From assembly GCA_029010575.1 (NCBI GenBank), contig JAQXKS010000026.1, positions 1 to 42,775 on the forward strand: DNA of 42,775 bases, written 5' to 3'. The position numbers were made by a program, and so were the translations under genes. This stretch comes from Bacteroidales bacterium. GTDB lineage: Bacteria; Bacteroidota; Bacteroidia; Bacteroidales; UBA932. The notes beneath the pieces were generated by a model, which searched no databases, was not told where the DNA came from, and saw only the letters and a program-made list of their open reading frames with translations. Positions 7,221 through 16,745 of this stretch are shown in pieces. Within the stretch, counting starts at the first letter, position 1. Each line of letters starts with the position of its first letter.

Positions 7221-8105
7221 TTATAGCTGCGATAGAACAGACTCTCTGTCAGATTCTATCTGTGTTTTTAACTCCTCAAGGGATGAGAACCTGCGTTCAT
7301 CCCTAATTCGCGATACAAATTCTATTCCAATGTCAAGTCCGTATATCTGTTCATCGAAATTCAGAATATGTGTTTCGATAGTACGCTCATTCCCCTTTCC
7401 GACAGTGGGACGGTTACCAACATTGCAAATACCATCATGTACCTTGCCCATGACAGTGGCCTTTACATGGTATACTCCATTGGCAGGAACCATTTTAAGC
7501 GGTTCGTACAGCTGCATATTAGCTGTGGGAAAGCCGATTGTCCTTCCTATCATGTTTCCCAGTACCACTACTCCGTAAAGACTGTAATTATATCCAAGCA
7601 TTTTTGATGCCATAACAACATCACCATCGGTAAGGACTTTACGTATCTTGGTGGAACTAACCTCGATATCCCCGCAGAACTTCTCATCAACTACCTTAGT
7701 AACCAATCCTTCCTGATGCGCTATCTCTTCGAGTTCCTCCCTCGTTCTGCACGAAGAGTTACCCAGACGATGGTCATATCCTATTACCAATGTCGAGACA
7801 TTGTACATTTCTATCAGATATTTCCTAATAAAAGATGATGCATCGAGTCTGCTGAACTCCCTGTTGAACGGAATTACAATGAAATCATCTATACCTGCCT
7901 CCATTATCAGCTTCCGCTTTTCGTCTATGCTCGTAAGAAGCCTCAACGAAGAGGCATCCTGCTGCAGAACAGTTCTCGGGTGAGGCCAAAATGTGATTAC
8001 ACAGCTGCGTTGACCAAGTCCACGGGCAGTATCCTTCAGAATCTGAAGGACTGCCCTGTGACCAGTATGTACACCATCGAAAAAGCCTGTTGCCGCTACA
8101 ACCAT
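7221..8105 (-). CDS. ribF: bifunctional riboflavin kinase / FAD synthetase RibF
   Basis: 294 residues from the chosen ATG at 8105. The FAD synthetase (nucleotidyltransferase) domain carries GFFDGVHTGHRAVL and the ISSTKIR-like motif (SSTKIRKVLTDGDV). The C-terminal riboflavin kinase domain carries GRTIGFPTANMQL. The protein converts riboflavin to FMN and then FAD. A longer frame extends to 8207, but the family starts right at the VVAATGFFDG strand, and the 8105 ATG overlaps the phosphorylase stop codon by 10 bases, a typical coupled arrangement. Its place behind a glycogen gene looks like operon packing, not shared function. Confidence 0.95.
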   Translation of the reverse strand: MVVAATGFFDGVHTGHRAVLQILKDTARGLGQRSCVITFWPHPRTVLQQDASSLRLLTSIDEKRKLIMEAGIDDFIVIPFNREFSRLDASSFIRKYLIEMYNVSTLVIGYDHRLGNSSCRTREELEEIAHQEGLVTKVVDEKFCGDIEVSSTKIRKVLTDGDVVMASKMLGYNYSLYGVVVLGNMIGRTIGFPTANMQLYEPLKMVPANGVYHVKATVMGKVHDGICNVGNRPTVGKGNERTIETHILNFDEQIYGLDIGIEFVSRIRDERRFSSLEELKTQIESDRESVLSQL

Positions 8106-11100
8106 TTCACTAATTCGATATTCTGTCTGTGTGCCAGAAGAGGGTTCTTTGCAAAGATTCTGGTAGCAAGATAGTATGCACCTGTAGATGTGGGAATCAT
8201 CTGACATACATATTTTGCCAATCCGTTACCACCTGACACATAATCGAATGTGTAACACTGGCGGACATGGTACCTGCCCTTTCTGTCCTGTTCTGAGAGT
8301 ACGAGTTCTACTCCGATATCGTTAGGATTGATATCTCCGATGAAGAGCTCGATACTGTGAGTCTGGACCTGACCGAGCATAGGCTGCGCATTGGTATCGT
8401 TGGAACTTACAAAGTCCCTTACTTCGATATGAGGCCAGCTGTTCCTGATACTCTTCTTCCACTGGGCTATCTCACGTGCAACACGTCCGTTATCTTCATT
8501 TACCATCTGCGCTCTCTTGAAGAGAGGGGTATAGTATCTTTCGATATAATCGGTGAGCATTCTGTTGGTAGTAAAGTTGCAAGCTACCTGAGCCACTGTA
8601 TTCTTGATATAGCCAATCCACTTGGGAGAGAGTCCGCTCTTGGAATCCCTATTATAGAAATCCGGTGCGATTTCATTTTCTATGATAGCATAGATAGTTG
8701 CCGCATCGAGTTCATCCTGATAGCTCTGATCGTCGTATGTCCTCTCCATGGGAAGTGCCCAGCCTGCATCTTTCTTGTAACCTTCAACCCACCATCCATC
8801 GAGAACTGAGAAGTGCATTACACCATTCATACTTGCCTTTTCTCCTGAAGTACCTGAGGCTTCAAGAGGTCTGGTAGGGGTATTCATCCATATATCGACA
8901 CCCTGAACCATAGCCTTGGCAAGATTCATATCATAGTTGGGAACAAATACAATCTTTCCTATGAACTGAGGCATCTTCGATATCTCAACAATATTTTTGA
9001 TCAGATCCTGTCCAAGCTTGTCAGCAGGATGCGCTTTGCCGGCAAAGAGGAACTGAACGGGACGCTCAGGATTGTTGACGATTGCATTTAGGCGGTCCAG
9101 ATCCCTGAAAAGAAGATGTGCACGCTTGTATGTAGCAAAACGGCGGGCAAATCCTATTGTCAGCACATCATCCCTGAGTGTTTCAAGAATGGTGACACGC
9201 TGGCCTGGAGAATAGTGGCTTGAGATATCTGCATTGGAGATACGTCTTTTTACCCTTTCGATGAGCTTTGTTCTGAGTGAATTTCTGACTGCCCAAATCT
9301 CTGCATCCGCCACCTTATAGATACCCTCGAAACAGCTCTTGTCATATTTATGTGACTTGAACTCTTCACCGAATACTTTTGAGTGAATTGCTTTCCACTC
9401 AGACGCTGTCCATGTGGGATAGTGAACACCGTTGGTCACATATCCTATGTGAAGCTCTTCAGGAAGGTATCCCGGCCACAGATAACCGAGAATATCCTGA
9501 CTCACCTTGCCGTGCATCCAGCTCACACCATTGACCTCCTGTGAAAGGTTGCATGCAAGATTACTCATGGAGAACTTTTCTTCCTTGTTGTAAGGATTGA
9601 CCTTTCCCAGTGACATGAGTGTAGCCCAGTCGATATTGAGCATTTGAGGGTAGTTATTCAAATATGTCCTAAGAAGATCCTCGTGGAATGCATCGTGTCC
9701 AGCGGGCACTGGAGTATGTGTGGTGAACAATGAAGATGACCTTACCAGCTCAAGAGCCTCATCATACGAATATCCTTCAGCAATATATTCCCTAAGTCTC
9801 TCTACTCCGATGAATGCTGCATGTCCCTCATTACAGTGGTATACATTGCATTCTATTCCCAGAGTGCGAAGTACCCTGATACCTCCGACACCCAGAAGCA
9901 GTTCCTGCTTAAGGCGGTTTTCCCAGTCACCTCCATAGAGATGATGAGTAATCTGTCTATCTTCAGGAAGATTGTCTTCAAAATCAGTATCAAGCAGATA
10001 AAGTTCTGTACGACCTACATCTACTCTCCATATTCTTGCGTGAAGAGTTCTGCCAGGGAACTCGATTGAGACCATCTTCCAGTTTCCGTTTTCATCCCTT
10101 ACGGGAGAGGCGGGAATCTTAAAGAAGTCCTGAGGTTCATAGTTGGCAACCTGATCCCCCTGTGTGGAGAGTTTCTGGCTGAAATAACCATACCTGTAAA
10201 GAAGTCCTATACCGGTCATTTTCACTCTCATGTCGCTTGACTCCTTGAGATAGTCACCGGCAAGGATGCCGAGTCCACCTGAATAGATCTTAAGAGATGT
10301 ATCGAGACCGTACTCCATGCTGAAGTATGCAATAGAGGGATCCTGTCTGTTCTCCTTACCCTTCATATACTCATTGAAAATCCCTGCAACGGCATCCAGA
10401 CGTTTGAGGAATTCGACATCCTTCTCAAGTTCCATATATCTGTCGTATGAGAGTTTGTCCAGGAGGGCGATAGGATTACATTCGCATTTTTTCCAGAGTT
10501 CGGGATTGATTGATTTGAAAAGTTCAATTGCTTCGTTATTCCAACACCACCATATGTTTTTAGAGATGATGTCAAGATATTTCAATCTTTCGGGGATGGT
10601 CCTATTGACCATTATTCTATTCCAAGATGGTCTGTTCACTTCTATTCTTTTATAGTTTTGTACTAAATTGTCTTTATAATCGGGATTGGCTCCCAAACGG
10701 CCAGCTACTTTTTTCATGGCAGCAAAATAAGCGTCCTTATAGTAACTTATATTGTTACTCCAGAGGGCAATGCGAGAAACATCTTCTGCATTTTCCCTAT
10801 AATTGGCCATCTGCTGCTCATCGAGAGATGCCACCTCAATAATCTTGCCAATGACTCCGTCCACAACCTGATGGTAGTTGGAATCATTTCGTTCAATTAC
10901 TGCTGTTGAAGGGTGCTCTCCTTCGTAATGGCTTTCAACCCATTTGCCGAATCCGGCCAAAGATGTAGTTACAGTAGGCACTCCGAATGCCAGAGATTCC
11001 AAAGGAGTATAACCCCATGGTTCATAATATGAAGGGAAAAGTGTCAGGTCAATACCGCAAAGAAGATCATAGTAGCGAATATTGAAGATTCCGTCATTGC

Positions 11101-12298
11101 CATTAAGATATGTGGGCACGAAGATTACTTTAACTTTGTCGTCCTTGCGATTGTAGAGATTCAGTCCGTTTATCCTGTTCAAGATAGGATCATAATCAGG
11201 ATGAGTGAGTCTGTGTGTAGTCCTCTTTCCTGCCAGGCTTTCCTCGGCGCCTGATATTCCTGCCGGTACCATAATAAATGCGAGAATGTCACGGCCCTTG
11301 TATCCGGAGGTATTAATACGTCCGATGGCATCAAGGAACAGGTCTATTCCCTTGTTCTTATATTCGTATCTGCCGCTTATCGCTATGATGAGAGAGCTAT
11401 CAACATTGCATCCACACATCTGCGATGCCACCCTACAGAGCACTTCTCGTGCAGATTTGCGCGCCTGCTCAATCTTCTGAGGGCCGGGTACGATTACAGG
11501 GTCGAAACCGTTGGGAGTGATTATGTCCACTCTCCTTCCAAGCAGCTTTTCACACTCGTTTGCAGTAATCTGGCTGACTGTAGTAAAGATGTCCGAATTC
11601 AGAGCGGCACACTTTTCCAAAGAGTGTTTAGCCACTACATGATATGTCTTGGCTACCTCATCGGCATTGCAATGATCAAGTTCCGAGTAGAGGTTGACAT
11701 AGTTACATGCCATACATCTACCCACTACAGTTGCATGGGTCGTGAAGATGGTTGCAACTCTGGATTTGGCACTCTTGAGCGAGAGAATCCCTGCACCTGT
11801 CATCCACTCGTGGAACTGTGCGACCACACTTTGATTAGGCATGAGGTTATAATTGACAAAATGGTCAACCACCTTACCTGCAGCATAACCGAAGAGAGCT
11901 GCCTCTATAAAATCCCACTCACCGCTCAGAGAGTCAAGACGGAACTGCTCCCAAAGAGTGGCAAAAATATCATTCTTCTTCTGAATGAACTGGGAAAAAT
12001 CAATCAGAATAGCAATAGGATTTCCCGGCACACGCCACCTGCCGACCCTTACAATAAGACCGTCATCAGCAGCAGCCAAGCGCCAGGAACGCAATAATAT
12101 AGGATCTTCATCAAATTCAAGGTTGGTCCCGTCATTAGATCTAATGTCCGGTCCGATGTGAATGTGATGATCTTTCAATTCTCCACTCAAATTCAATGAT
12201 TTGGTGGCCAATACAGTGTGGATGCCCCCCACCTTGTTACAAACTTCCCAGCTTACATCAAAGAGGTAGGAAGGCATCTTCATAGATTCTGTTGTCAT
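8096..12298 (-). CDS. glycogen synthase (GT3)-alpha-glucan phosphorylase (GT35) fusion protein
   Basis: 1400 residues in one uninterrupted frame. Residues 1 to about 560 form a eukaryote-type glycogen synthase. It begins FDVSWEVCNKVGGIHTVLATK, binds the nucleotide sugar there, and has the catalytic stretch FPSYYEPWGYTPLE near residues 415-430. From about residue 570 the DUF3417/alpha-glucan phosphorylase type begins (LKYLDIISKNIWWCWNN). It continues through DPSIAYFSMEYGLD and EGHAAF to the pyridoxal-phosphate site EASGTSGEKASMNG, whose Lys is about residue 1154. The synthase half would add glucose from UDP-glucose and the phosphorylase half would release glucose-1-phosphate. Having opposing enzymes in one chain is striking. 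A GTG nine bases upstream is an alternative start. Confidence 0.9.
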   Translation of the reverse strand: MTTESMKMPSYLFDVSWEVCNKVGGIHTVLATKSLNLSGELKDHHIHIGPDIRSNDGTNLEFDEDPILLRSWRLAAADDGLIVRVGRWRVPGNPIAILIDFSQFIQKKNDIFATLWEQFRLDSLSGEWDFIEAALFGYAAGKVVDHFVNYNLMPNQSVVAQFHEWMTGAGILSLKSAKSRVATIFTTHATVVGRCMACNYVNLYSELDHCNADEVAKTYHVVAKHSLEKCAALNSDIFTTVSQITANECEKLLGRRVDIITPNGFDPVIVPGPQKIEQARKSAREVLCRVASQMCGCNVDSSLIIAISGRYEYKNKGIDLFLDAIGRINTSGYKGRDILAFIMVPAGISGAEESLAGKRTTHRLTHPDYDPILNRINGLNLYNRKDDKVKVIFVPTYLNGNDGIFNIRYYDLLCGIDLTLFPSYYEPWGYTPLESLAFGVPTVTTSLAGFGKWVESHYEGEHPSTAVIERNDSNYHQVVDGVIGKIIEVASLDEQQMANYRENAEDVSRIALWSNNISYYKDAYFAAMKKVAGRLGANPDYKDNLVQNYKRIEVNRPSWNRIMVNRTIPERLKYLDIISKNIWWCWNNEAIELFKSINPELWKKCECNPIALLDKLSYDRYMELEKDVEFLKRLDAVAGIFNEYMKGKENRQDPSIAYFSMEYGLDTSLKIYSGGLGILAGDYLKESSDMRVKMTGIGLLYRYGYFSQKLSTQGDQVANYEPQDFFKIPASPVRDENGNWKMVSIEFPGRTLHARIWRVDVGRTELYLLDTDFEDNLPEDRQITHHLYGGDWENRLKQELLLGVGGIRVLRTLGIECNVYHCNEGHAAFIGVERLREYIAEGYSYDEALELVRSSSLFTTHTPVPAGHDAFHEDLLRTYLNNYPQMLNIDWATLMSLGKVNPYNKEEKFSMSNLACNLSQEVNGVSWMHGKVSQDILGYLWPGYLPEELHIGYVTNGVHYPTWTASEWKAIHSKVFGEEFKSHKYDKSCFEGIYKVADAEIWAVRNSLRTKLIERVKRRISNADISSHYSPGQRVTILETLRDDVLTIGFARRFATYKRAHLLFRDLDRLNAIVNNPERPVQFLFAGKAHPADKLGQDLIKNIVEISKMPQFIGKIVFVPNYDMNLAKAMVQGVDIWMNTPTRPLEASGTSGEKASMNGVMHFSVLDGWWVEGYKKDAGWALPMERTYDDQSYQDELDAATIYAIIENEIAPDFYNRDSKSGLSPKWIGYIKNTVAQVACNFTTNRMLTDYIERYYTPLFKRAQMVNEDNGRVAREIAQWKKSIRNSWPHIEVRDFVSSNDTNAQPMLGQVQTHSIELFIGDINPNDIGVELVLSEQDRKGRYHVRQCYTFDYVSGGNGLAKYVCQMIPTSTGAYYLATRIFAKNPLLAHRQNIELVKWL

Positions 12299-12306
12299 AA
12301 ATCGCA

Positions 12307-13509
12307 CTATTGTTTCAAGCGTTTTTCGACTCTGAGGGCAAAGTCGCTCAAAACATTCATATAATTAATAAACGCTTCATACGGGGTGTCGTATGGATTG
12401 AAGTAATTGTGAACCATTCCATCTGAGAAGAATTTGGTACACATATAGTAAAAATGGTCACTCTCCTGCAATTTGAGCCAGTCACGTGTAATAGACTCAT
12501 CTTCAGCAGCCAGAACTCTGTCACTCAAAGCATATAGTTTATTGAATGCTTCATTTTGGAGTTCGTTGCCCAGCCATGCCGTGGTATCTCTTTCTTCATC
12601 AGCCCAGGAGATAGGGAAAGGTACGTCAAGGGCGGCCACAGGCTCATATTTGCGTGCTACCTCACTTGGAGTACAGAACTGGAAATCAGTACGAGATAGA
12701 ACAGCTTCAGGAAGTGCCTTGAAAAAATCGAAGATACCTGTAGAGACCCTCTGGTGTTCTCCGAATGTTTCATAGTCCATGAAAAGGTTAATGACCTGAC
12801 CCTCCTTGAGAGAGTCGGAGAGCCATGCAATGTACTTGTCCACATCCACCGGCCAATTGTTCCATGAGCGGTCACTGAACCTGAATGCAATATCATCACT
12901 CAATGTAAAGTTTCTCAAAAGGAGTTTGAGCTTGGGGTTAATCGCATTTGTATAGACAAAATTAGGCGATTTCCATCCTAAAATATGTCTTGCACCTTCA
13001 GTGAGCATACAGGTATATCCCATCTTGGCAACAGTTGCACCTATCTGGTCTGAATAGATAAGCTCGGTATTTCTGAATGCCTTGGGCTTGACACCGAAAT
13101 GTTTGTGGATCAAAGCAGCGTGAAGTTTTACCTGACGCTGGAATTCAGTAATATCTACAAGTGAAGAGAGAGAGTGGGAGTAAGTTTCAGCAAGGAATTC
13201 GACACATCCGGTATCGGCAAGTCTCTTGAAACTTTCCAACACCTCAGGAGCATATTTTTCAAACTGTTCGATAACCGATCCTGAAATCGAAAATGCGAAT
13301 TTGAACTGTTTGTCGCATTTGCCAATAATATCTAACAGGAGGTTGTTCATAGGGATGTAGCACCTCTGTGCAACTCTATTTAGGATAGTCCTGTTTGCAA
13401 ATTCGTCGTAGTAATTAGAATCGTTTCCTATATCGAAAAAACGATATTGTCTGAGTCTGTCAGGCTGGTGAACCTGAAAGTAAAAACAAATAGCAGATTT
13501 TGTTTCCAT
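12307..13509 (-). CDS. GH57 alpha-amylase / glucanotransferase family protein
   Basis: 400 residues. Family 57 glycoside hydrolase motifs are visible in order: FQVHQPDRLR at the start (motif 1, HQP), the region around FLAETYSHSL, FRNTELIYSD with the probable nucleophile Glu, and FMDYETFGEHQ with the probable acid/base Asp. No signal peptide is seen, so it should act in the cytoplasm on alpha-1,4-glucans. It lies between a GT4 glycosyltransferase and the synthase-phosphorylase fusion, consistent with glycogen or maltodextrin metabolism. Whether it is an amylase, a 4-alpha-glucanotransferase or a branching enzyme cannot be decided from sequence alone. Confidence 0.9.
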   Translation of the reverse strand: METKSAICFYFQVHQPDRLRQYRFFDIGNDSNYYDEFANRTILNRVAQRCYIPMNNLLLDIIGKCDKQFKFAFSISGSVIEQFEKYAPEVLESFKRLADTGCVEFLAETYSHSLSSLVDITEFQRQVKLHAALIHKHFGVKPKAFRNTELIYSDQIGATVAKMGYTCMLTEGARHILGWKSPNFVYTNAINPKLKLLLRNFTLSDDIAFRFSDRSWNNWPVDVDKYIAWLSDSLKEGQVINLFMDYETFGEHQRVSTGIFDFFKALPEAVLSRTDFQFCTPSEVARKYEPVAALDVPFPISWADEERDTTAWLGNELQNEAFNKLYALSDRVLAAEDESITRDWLKLQESDHFYYMCTKFFSDGMVHNYFNPYDTPYEAFINYMNVLSDFALRVEKRLKQ

Positions 13510-13517
13510 ACTCTTCT

Positions 13518-14798
13518 CTATTTCAATATTGATAAATATACATCCTTAACTTTCTGTGCGGCATTATTCCACTTGAGGGCATTGACCTCATCAAGACCGC
13601 ACCTTGAGGTCATCTGTGATAAAGCGGGATACTTCAGTAGAGCATAAATAGCATCAGCCATCGCATCTATGTCCCAAAAATCGACCTTTATCGAGTGATG
13701 AAGAACCTCTGCTACCCCGCTCTGCTTTGAGATTATTGAAGGTACCCCTGTCCTCATCGCCTCAAGAGGCGAGATACCGAAAGGCTCGGATACAGAAGGC
13801 ATCACATAGACATCCGAATATGCAAACATCTTCTGCACGTCGGCTCCTCTGAGGAATCCGGTAAAATGGAATTTGTCTGCGATACCGAGCTTTGCCACAC
13901 GCCTGATGGAACGGTTGAGCAAATCTCCGCTTCCGGCCATCACGAAACGCACATCATTGCATCTTTGGAGGACCTTGTATGCAGCTTCGATGAAATACTC
14001 AGGCCCCTTCTGAAAGGTAATTCGCCCAAGGAAGGTGACCACCTTCTCAGGAACGCCCCTGGAAATCTCTATATTATCCCTTCCACTGAAATCGACAGCA
14101 TTATGGACAGTAACCACCTTATCCGGAGATATTCCATATTTTTTGATTACAGTATTGCGTGTGAGGTTACTTACAGCGATAATCTTGTCGGCAGCCTCCA
14201 TTCCCATCTTTTCGAGACGGTAGACTTCAGTATTTACATTCTCTCCGCTTCTGTCATATTCAGTCGCATGGACATGAATTACAAGCGGCTTACCAGTGAG
14301 CCTCTTGGCAGCGATTCCCGCCAGATAAGTCAGCCAGTCGTGGGCATGGATGACATCAAATTCATTCTGGAGGGCAATCGTTCCTCCCACCAAAGCATAC
14401 CTTGCCACCTCCTCCATAAGATTGGCTCCATATTTGCCGGAAAATTTGTATTTCTGTTTGAAATTGACTTTAAACTCCTCGACCTGGCTAATCTGCTGTT
14501 TTTCGACCATCTCAGAAAATTGACGGGGATCAACATAGGGAACCATATTCGAGCCTATTCTCAGGAAATTGACTTTCCCCAAGAACTCCTTGTGGTCACA
14601 GGCGATATCTGCCGCCTCCACATCACTTGCATTAATGATGCGGGCCACAGAGCTATCTTCATCACCTGAAGCGGAGGGCATCACGAACAGCACTTCCACA
14701 TTATGGTGTGCAAGTCCCTTCACCATTCCGTAACATGCTGTTCCCAAGCCACCTGCGATATGAGGGGGGAACTCCCATCCGAACATCAGAACTTTCAT
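13518..14798 (-). CDS. GT4-type glycosyltransferase, starch-synthase-like
   Basis: 426 residues with a GT-B fold. The N-terminal domain starts MKVLMFGWEFPPHIAGGLGTACYGM, the Gly-rich pattern of starch synthase-like enzymes. The Rossmann-like C-terminal domain contains VVTFLGRITFQKGPEYFIEA and the EX7E-type motif MPSVSEPFGISPLEAM. It begins six bases after the debranching enzyme and ends nine bases before the GH57 gene, a gene trio I recall as common in Bacteroidales genomes. A role in alpha-glucan synthesis or priming is likely from context. Donor and acceptor are unknown. Confidence 0.88.
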   Translation of the reverse strand: MKVLMFGWEFPPHIAGGLGTACYGMVKGLAHHNVEVLFVMPSASGDEDSSVARIINASDVEAADIACDHKEFLGKVNFLRIGSNMVPYVDPRQFSEMVEKQQISQVEEFKVNFKQKYKFSGKYGANLMEEVARYALVGGTIALQNEFDVIHAHDWLTYLAGIAAKRLTGKPLVIHVHATEYDRSGENVNTEVYRLEKMGMEAADKIIAVSNLTRNTVIKKYGISPDKVVTVHNAVDFSGRDNIEISRGVPEKVVTFLGRITFQKGPEYFIEAAYKVLQRCNDVRFVMAGSGDLLNRSIRRVAKLGIADKFHFTGFLRGADVQKMFAYSDVYVMPSVSEPFGISPLEAMRTGVPSIISKQSGVAEVLHHSIKVDFWDIDAMADAIYALLKYPALSQMTSRCGLDEVNALKWNNAAQKVKDVYLSILK

Positions 14799-14804
14799 AC
14801 TTTG

Positions 14805-16733
14805 TTATTTTAATAATGAAATCAAATATTTTGAACGAAGAAGACCAGCCACTGCCACCGAGCTTGAAATGGCTCCGTGTGGGTAGTGAGGAGGATTTCC
14901 ATCATATAATTCACATACAGAGCCGACTCCGTGAACTGTTATATCCTCTTCAAAGGCATCAACAAGTTCCTCAGCCTTGTAAGCGAATGATGCTCCGTGA
15001 AGTCTTAGCATGGCATCAATATAGAATGAGAGAAGCCATACACGGGTAGAACCCTGGTGATATGCCGCATCCCTGCTCTGTTGGTTACCGTCATAAACCT
15101 CTTTATAAAGAGGGTTCTTGGGAGAGAGAGTTCTGATGCCCCTGGTAGTGAGAAGTTCTTTTCTGACCACATCCATCACAGACCCCTTCTGCTCTTCCGA
15201 CAGAGGAGAGAAATCGAGTGAACAGGCCATTATCTGATTGGGACGGGTGAACATATTTCTACCGTTTTCATCAACATAATCCGCCAGATAGCCCATCTTT
15301 TCATCCCAGAATACAGAGACAAAAGATGAATCCATTTTACGCTTGATGTCATCAAGTGCATATAGATATTTATGGTCGTTCCCATATGCTTTCTCCATCT
15401 CCAGAGACATGGCAACGGCATTGTACCAGAAGGCATTGAGTTCGACCTGATAGCCACCTCTTCCGGTGATGGGATCTCCGTTAAGATCGTACGCATTCAT
15501 CCAGCTCATCGCCACACCGTTCATTCTGGCCCACAACAGACCATTGTCGTCCATGCGGACACCCATCCTTTCATTGTTGAAATAAGAAGTAATGATGGCC
15601 TTGAGCTTGCCGGAATATTTTTCCCATACCTCTTTCTTGTCTTTTGAGAACCTGATCAGCTGCTGGATATTCCAGAATATCCACAGAGCTGCATCTGCCT
15701 GTCTGGAGCCTTTGAGAATTTGCTGTTCATAGATTTTGAAGGTACTCTCGAGAACAGATTTAAAGAGACTCACATCTCCGTCATTGTAAAGGGTAAGGCC
15801 GGGAAGAGCAATCAATGTCTCCCTGAGTCCTTTGCCAAGCCAGGTGTAACCTGAATAAACCTCCTTGCGGTTTCCGTTGTTTACGATAAACTGTCTGGCA
15901 GCATGACTGAGACAATCCTCATACGAAGAGCAGATCTGGTGTTTCTTCTCTTCCAGGGTATACACTCTGGCAAGCGACGAAGGTTTAATTTCTGAAGTAG
16001 AGACAGATACTACTATCGACTGTCCCTTCTTGAGATTAAGTTCGAAAAATCCAGGGTTGAAGAGATCCTCCCTGTATTCGAAACCTCTGCGAAGCTCTTC
16101 CTGATAAACTACTCCATAATACCAATCCGGAGTATGGATGTAATCGTTAGCTGCATTTATCTGGATATTGAGATTGGGGAATCCGTCATAGAGCCTGAAT
16201 GAAGCTCCGCTTTCCACTATTTCGAAACCCTTGTTGGCATTCTCGTTGGAATGAGTCAGTTCGTGAATCTCTCTGAAAGCAAGGAATGGTCTGAGTCTCA
16301 AGATAACATCAGAACTTGCCTTTTCGAGTGTGTACTTGATGAGCAGCTGCTCCTTGTTATGGAGGAACAAAATGGACTTGTGCAGTACTATACCGCCGAC
16401 TCTATATGTAATCACCGGATTTCTGTCACAATCCACATCTACGATGTACTTGTGACCGCGCGGTTCGTAATTGTTCTTTCCGTAACACCTGATTCCCAGA
16501 TTGAATTCACTTCCATGCTCGATGAGAGTCTCATCCAGAGAAGATAGGAGAATATATCTCCTCATGTTGAATTTTTCAATAGGCAACACAAAGAGACCAT
16601 GATACTTACGGGTATTGCATCCGACCAAAGTGGTATTGAGATACCCGCCTGTTTTGTTGGTATAGAGCACCTCGCGCAAAAGAGAGTATTCGAGGTTCAC
16701 CAACTGTGTTTTATCAAATCTCAAATAAGACAT
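14805..16733 (-). CDS. glycogen debranching enzyme (amylo-alpha-1,6-glucosidase type, GH133)
   Basis: 642 residues from the ATG at 16733. A GTG nine bases earlier is possible but less likely. The N-terminal domain (EVLYTNKTGGYLNTTLVGCNTRKYHGLFV) is the GDE_N fold. The C-terminal (alpha/alpha)6 domain contains YSGYTWLGKGLRETLIALPG, DAALWIFWNIQ, and YHQGSTRVWLLSFYID. Enzymes of this type remove alpha-1,6-linked branch stubs so that phosphorylase can proceed. No signal peptide is seen. It sits between the branching enzyme and the GT4 gene, with 12 and six bases of spacing, in the glycogen operon. Confidence 0.92.
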   Translation of the reverse strand: MSYLRFDKTQLVNLEYSLLREVLYTNKTGGYLNTTLVGCNTRKYHGLFVLPIEKFNMRRYILLSSLDETLIEHGSEFNLGIRCYGKNNYEPRGHKYIVDVDCDRNPVITYRVGGIVLHKSILFLHNKEQLLIKYTLEKASSDVILRLRPFLAFREIHELTHSNENANKGFEIVESGASFRLYDGFPNLNIQINAANDYIHTPDWYYGVVYQEELRRGFEYREDLFNPGFFELNLKKGQSIVVSVSTSEIKPSSLARVYTLEEKKHQICSSYEDCLSHAARQFIVNNGNRKEVYSGYTWLGKGLRETLIALPGLTLYNDGDVSLFKSVLESTFKIYEQQILKGSRQADAALWIFWNIQQLIRFSKDKKEVWEKYSGKLKAIITSYFNNERMGVRMDDNGLLWARMNGVAMSWMNAYDLNGDPITGRGGYQVELNAFWYNAVAMSLEMEKAYGNDHKYLYALDDIKRKMDSSFVSVFWDEKMGYLADYVDENGRNMFTRPNQIMACSLDFSPLSEEQKGSVMDVVRKELLTTRGIRTLSPKNPLYKEVYDGNQQSRDAAYHQGSTRVWLLSFYIDAMLRLHGASFAYKAEELVDAFEEDITVHGVGSVCELYDGNPPHYPHGAISSSVAVAGLLRSKYLISLLK

Positions 16734-16745
16734 ACTGCACAAAAT

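Noticed and set aside
7221-8207. Longer RibF start at 8207
   Set aside because: The extra 34 residues overlap the phosphorylase C-terminus and lack family resemblance. The ATG at 8105 fits the conserved FAD synthetase start.
13866-14669. 267-codon open frame on the plus strand opposite the GT4 gene
   Set aside because: It is contained in a gene with clear GT4 motifs, and its own translation matches nothing recognisable.
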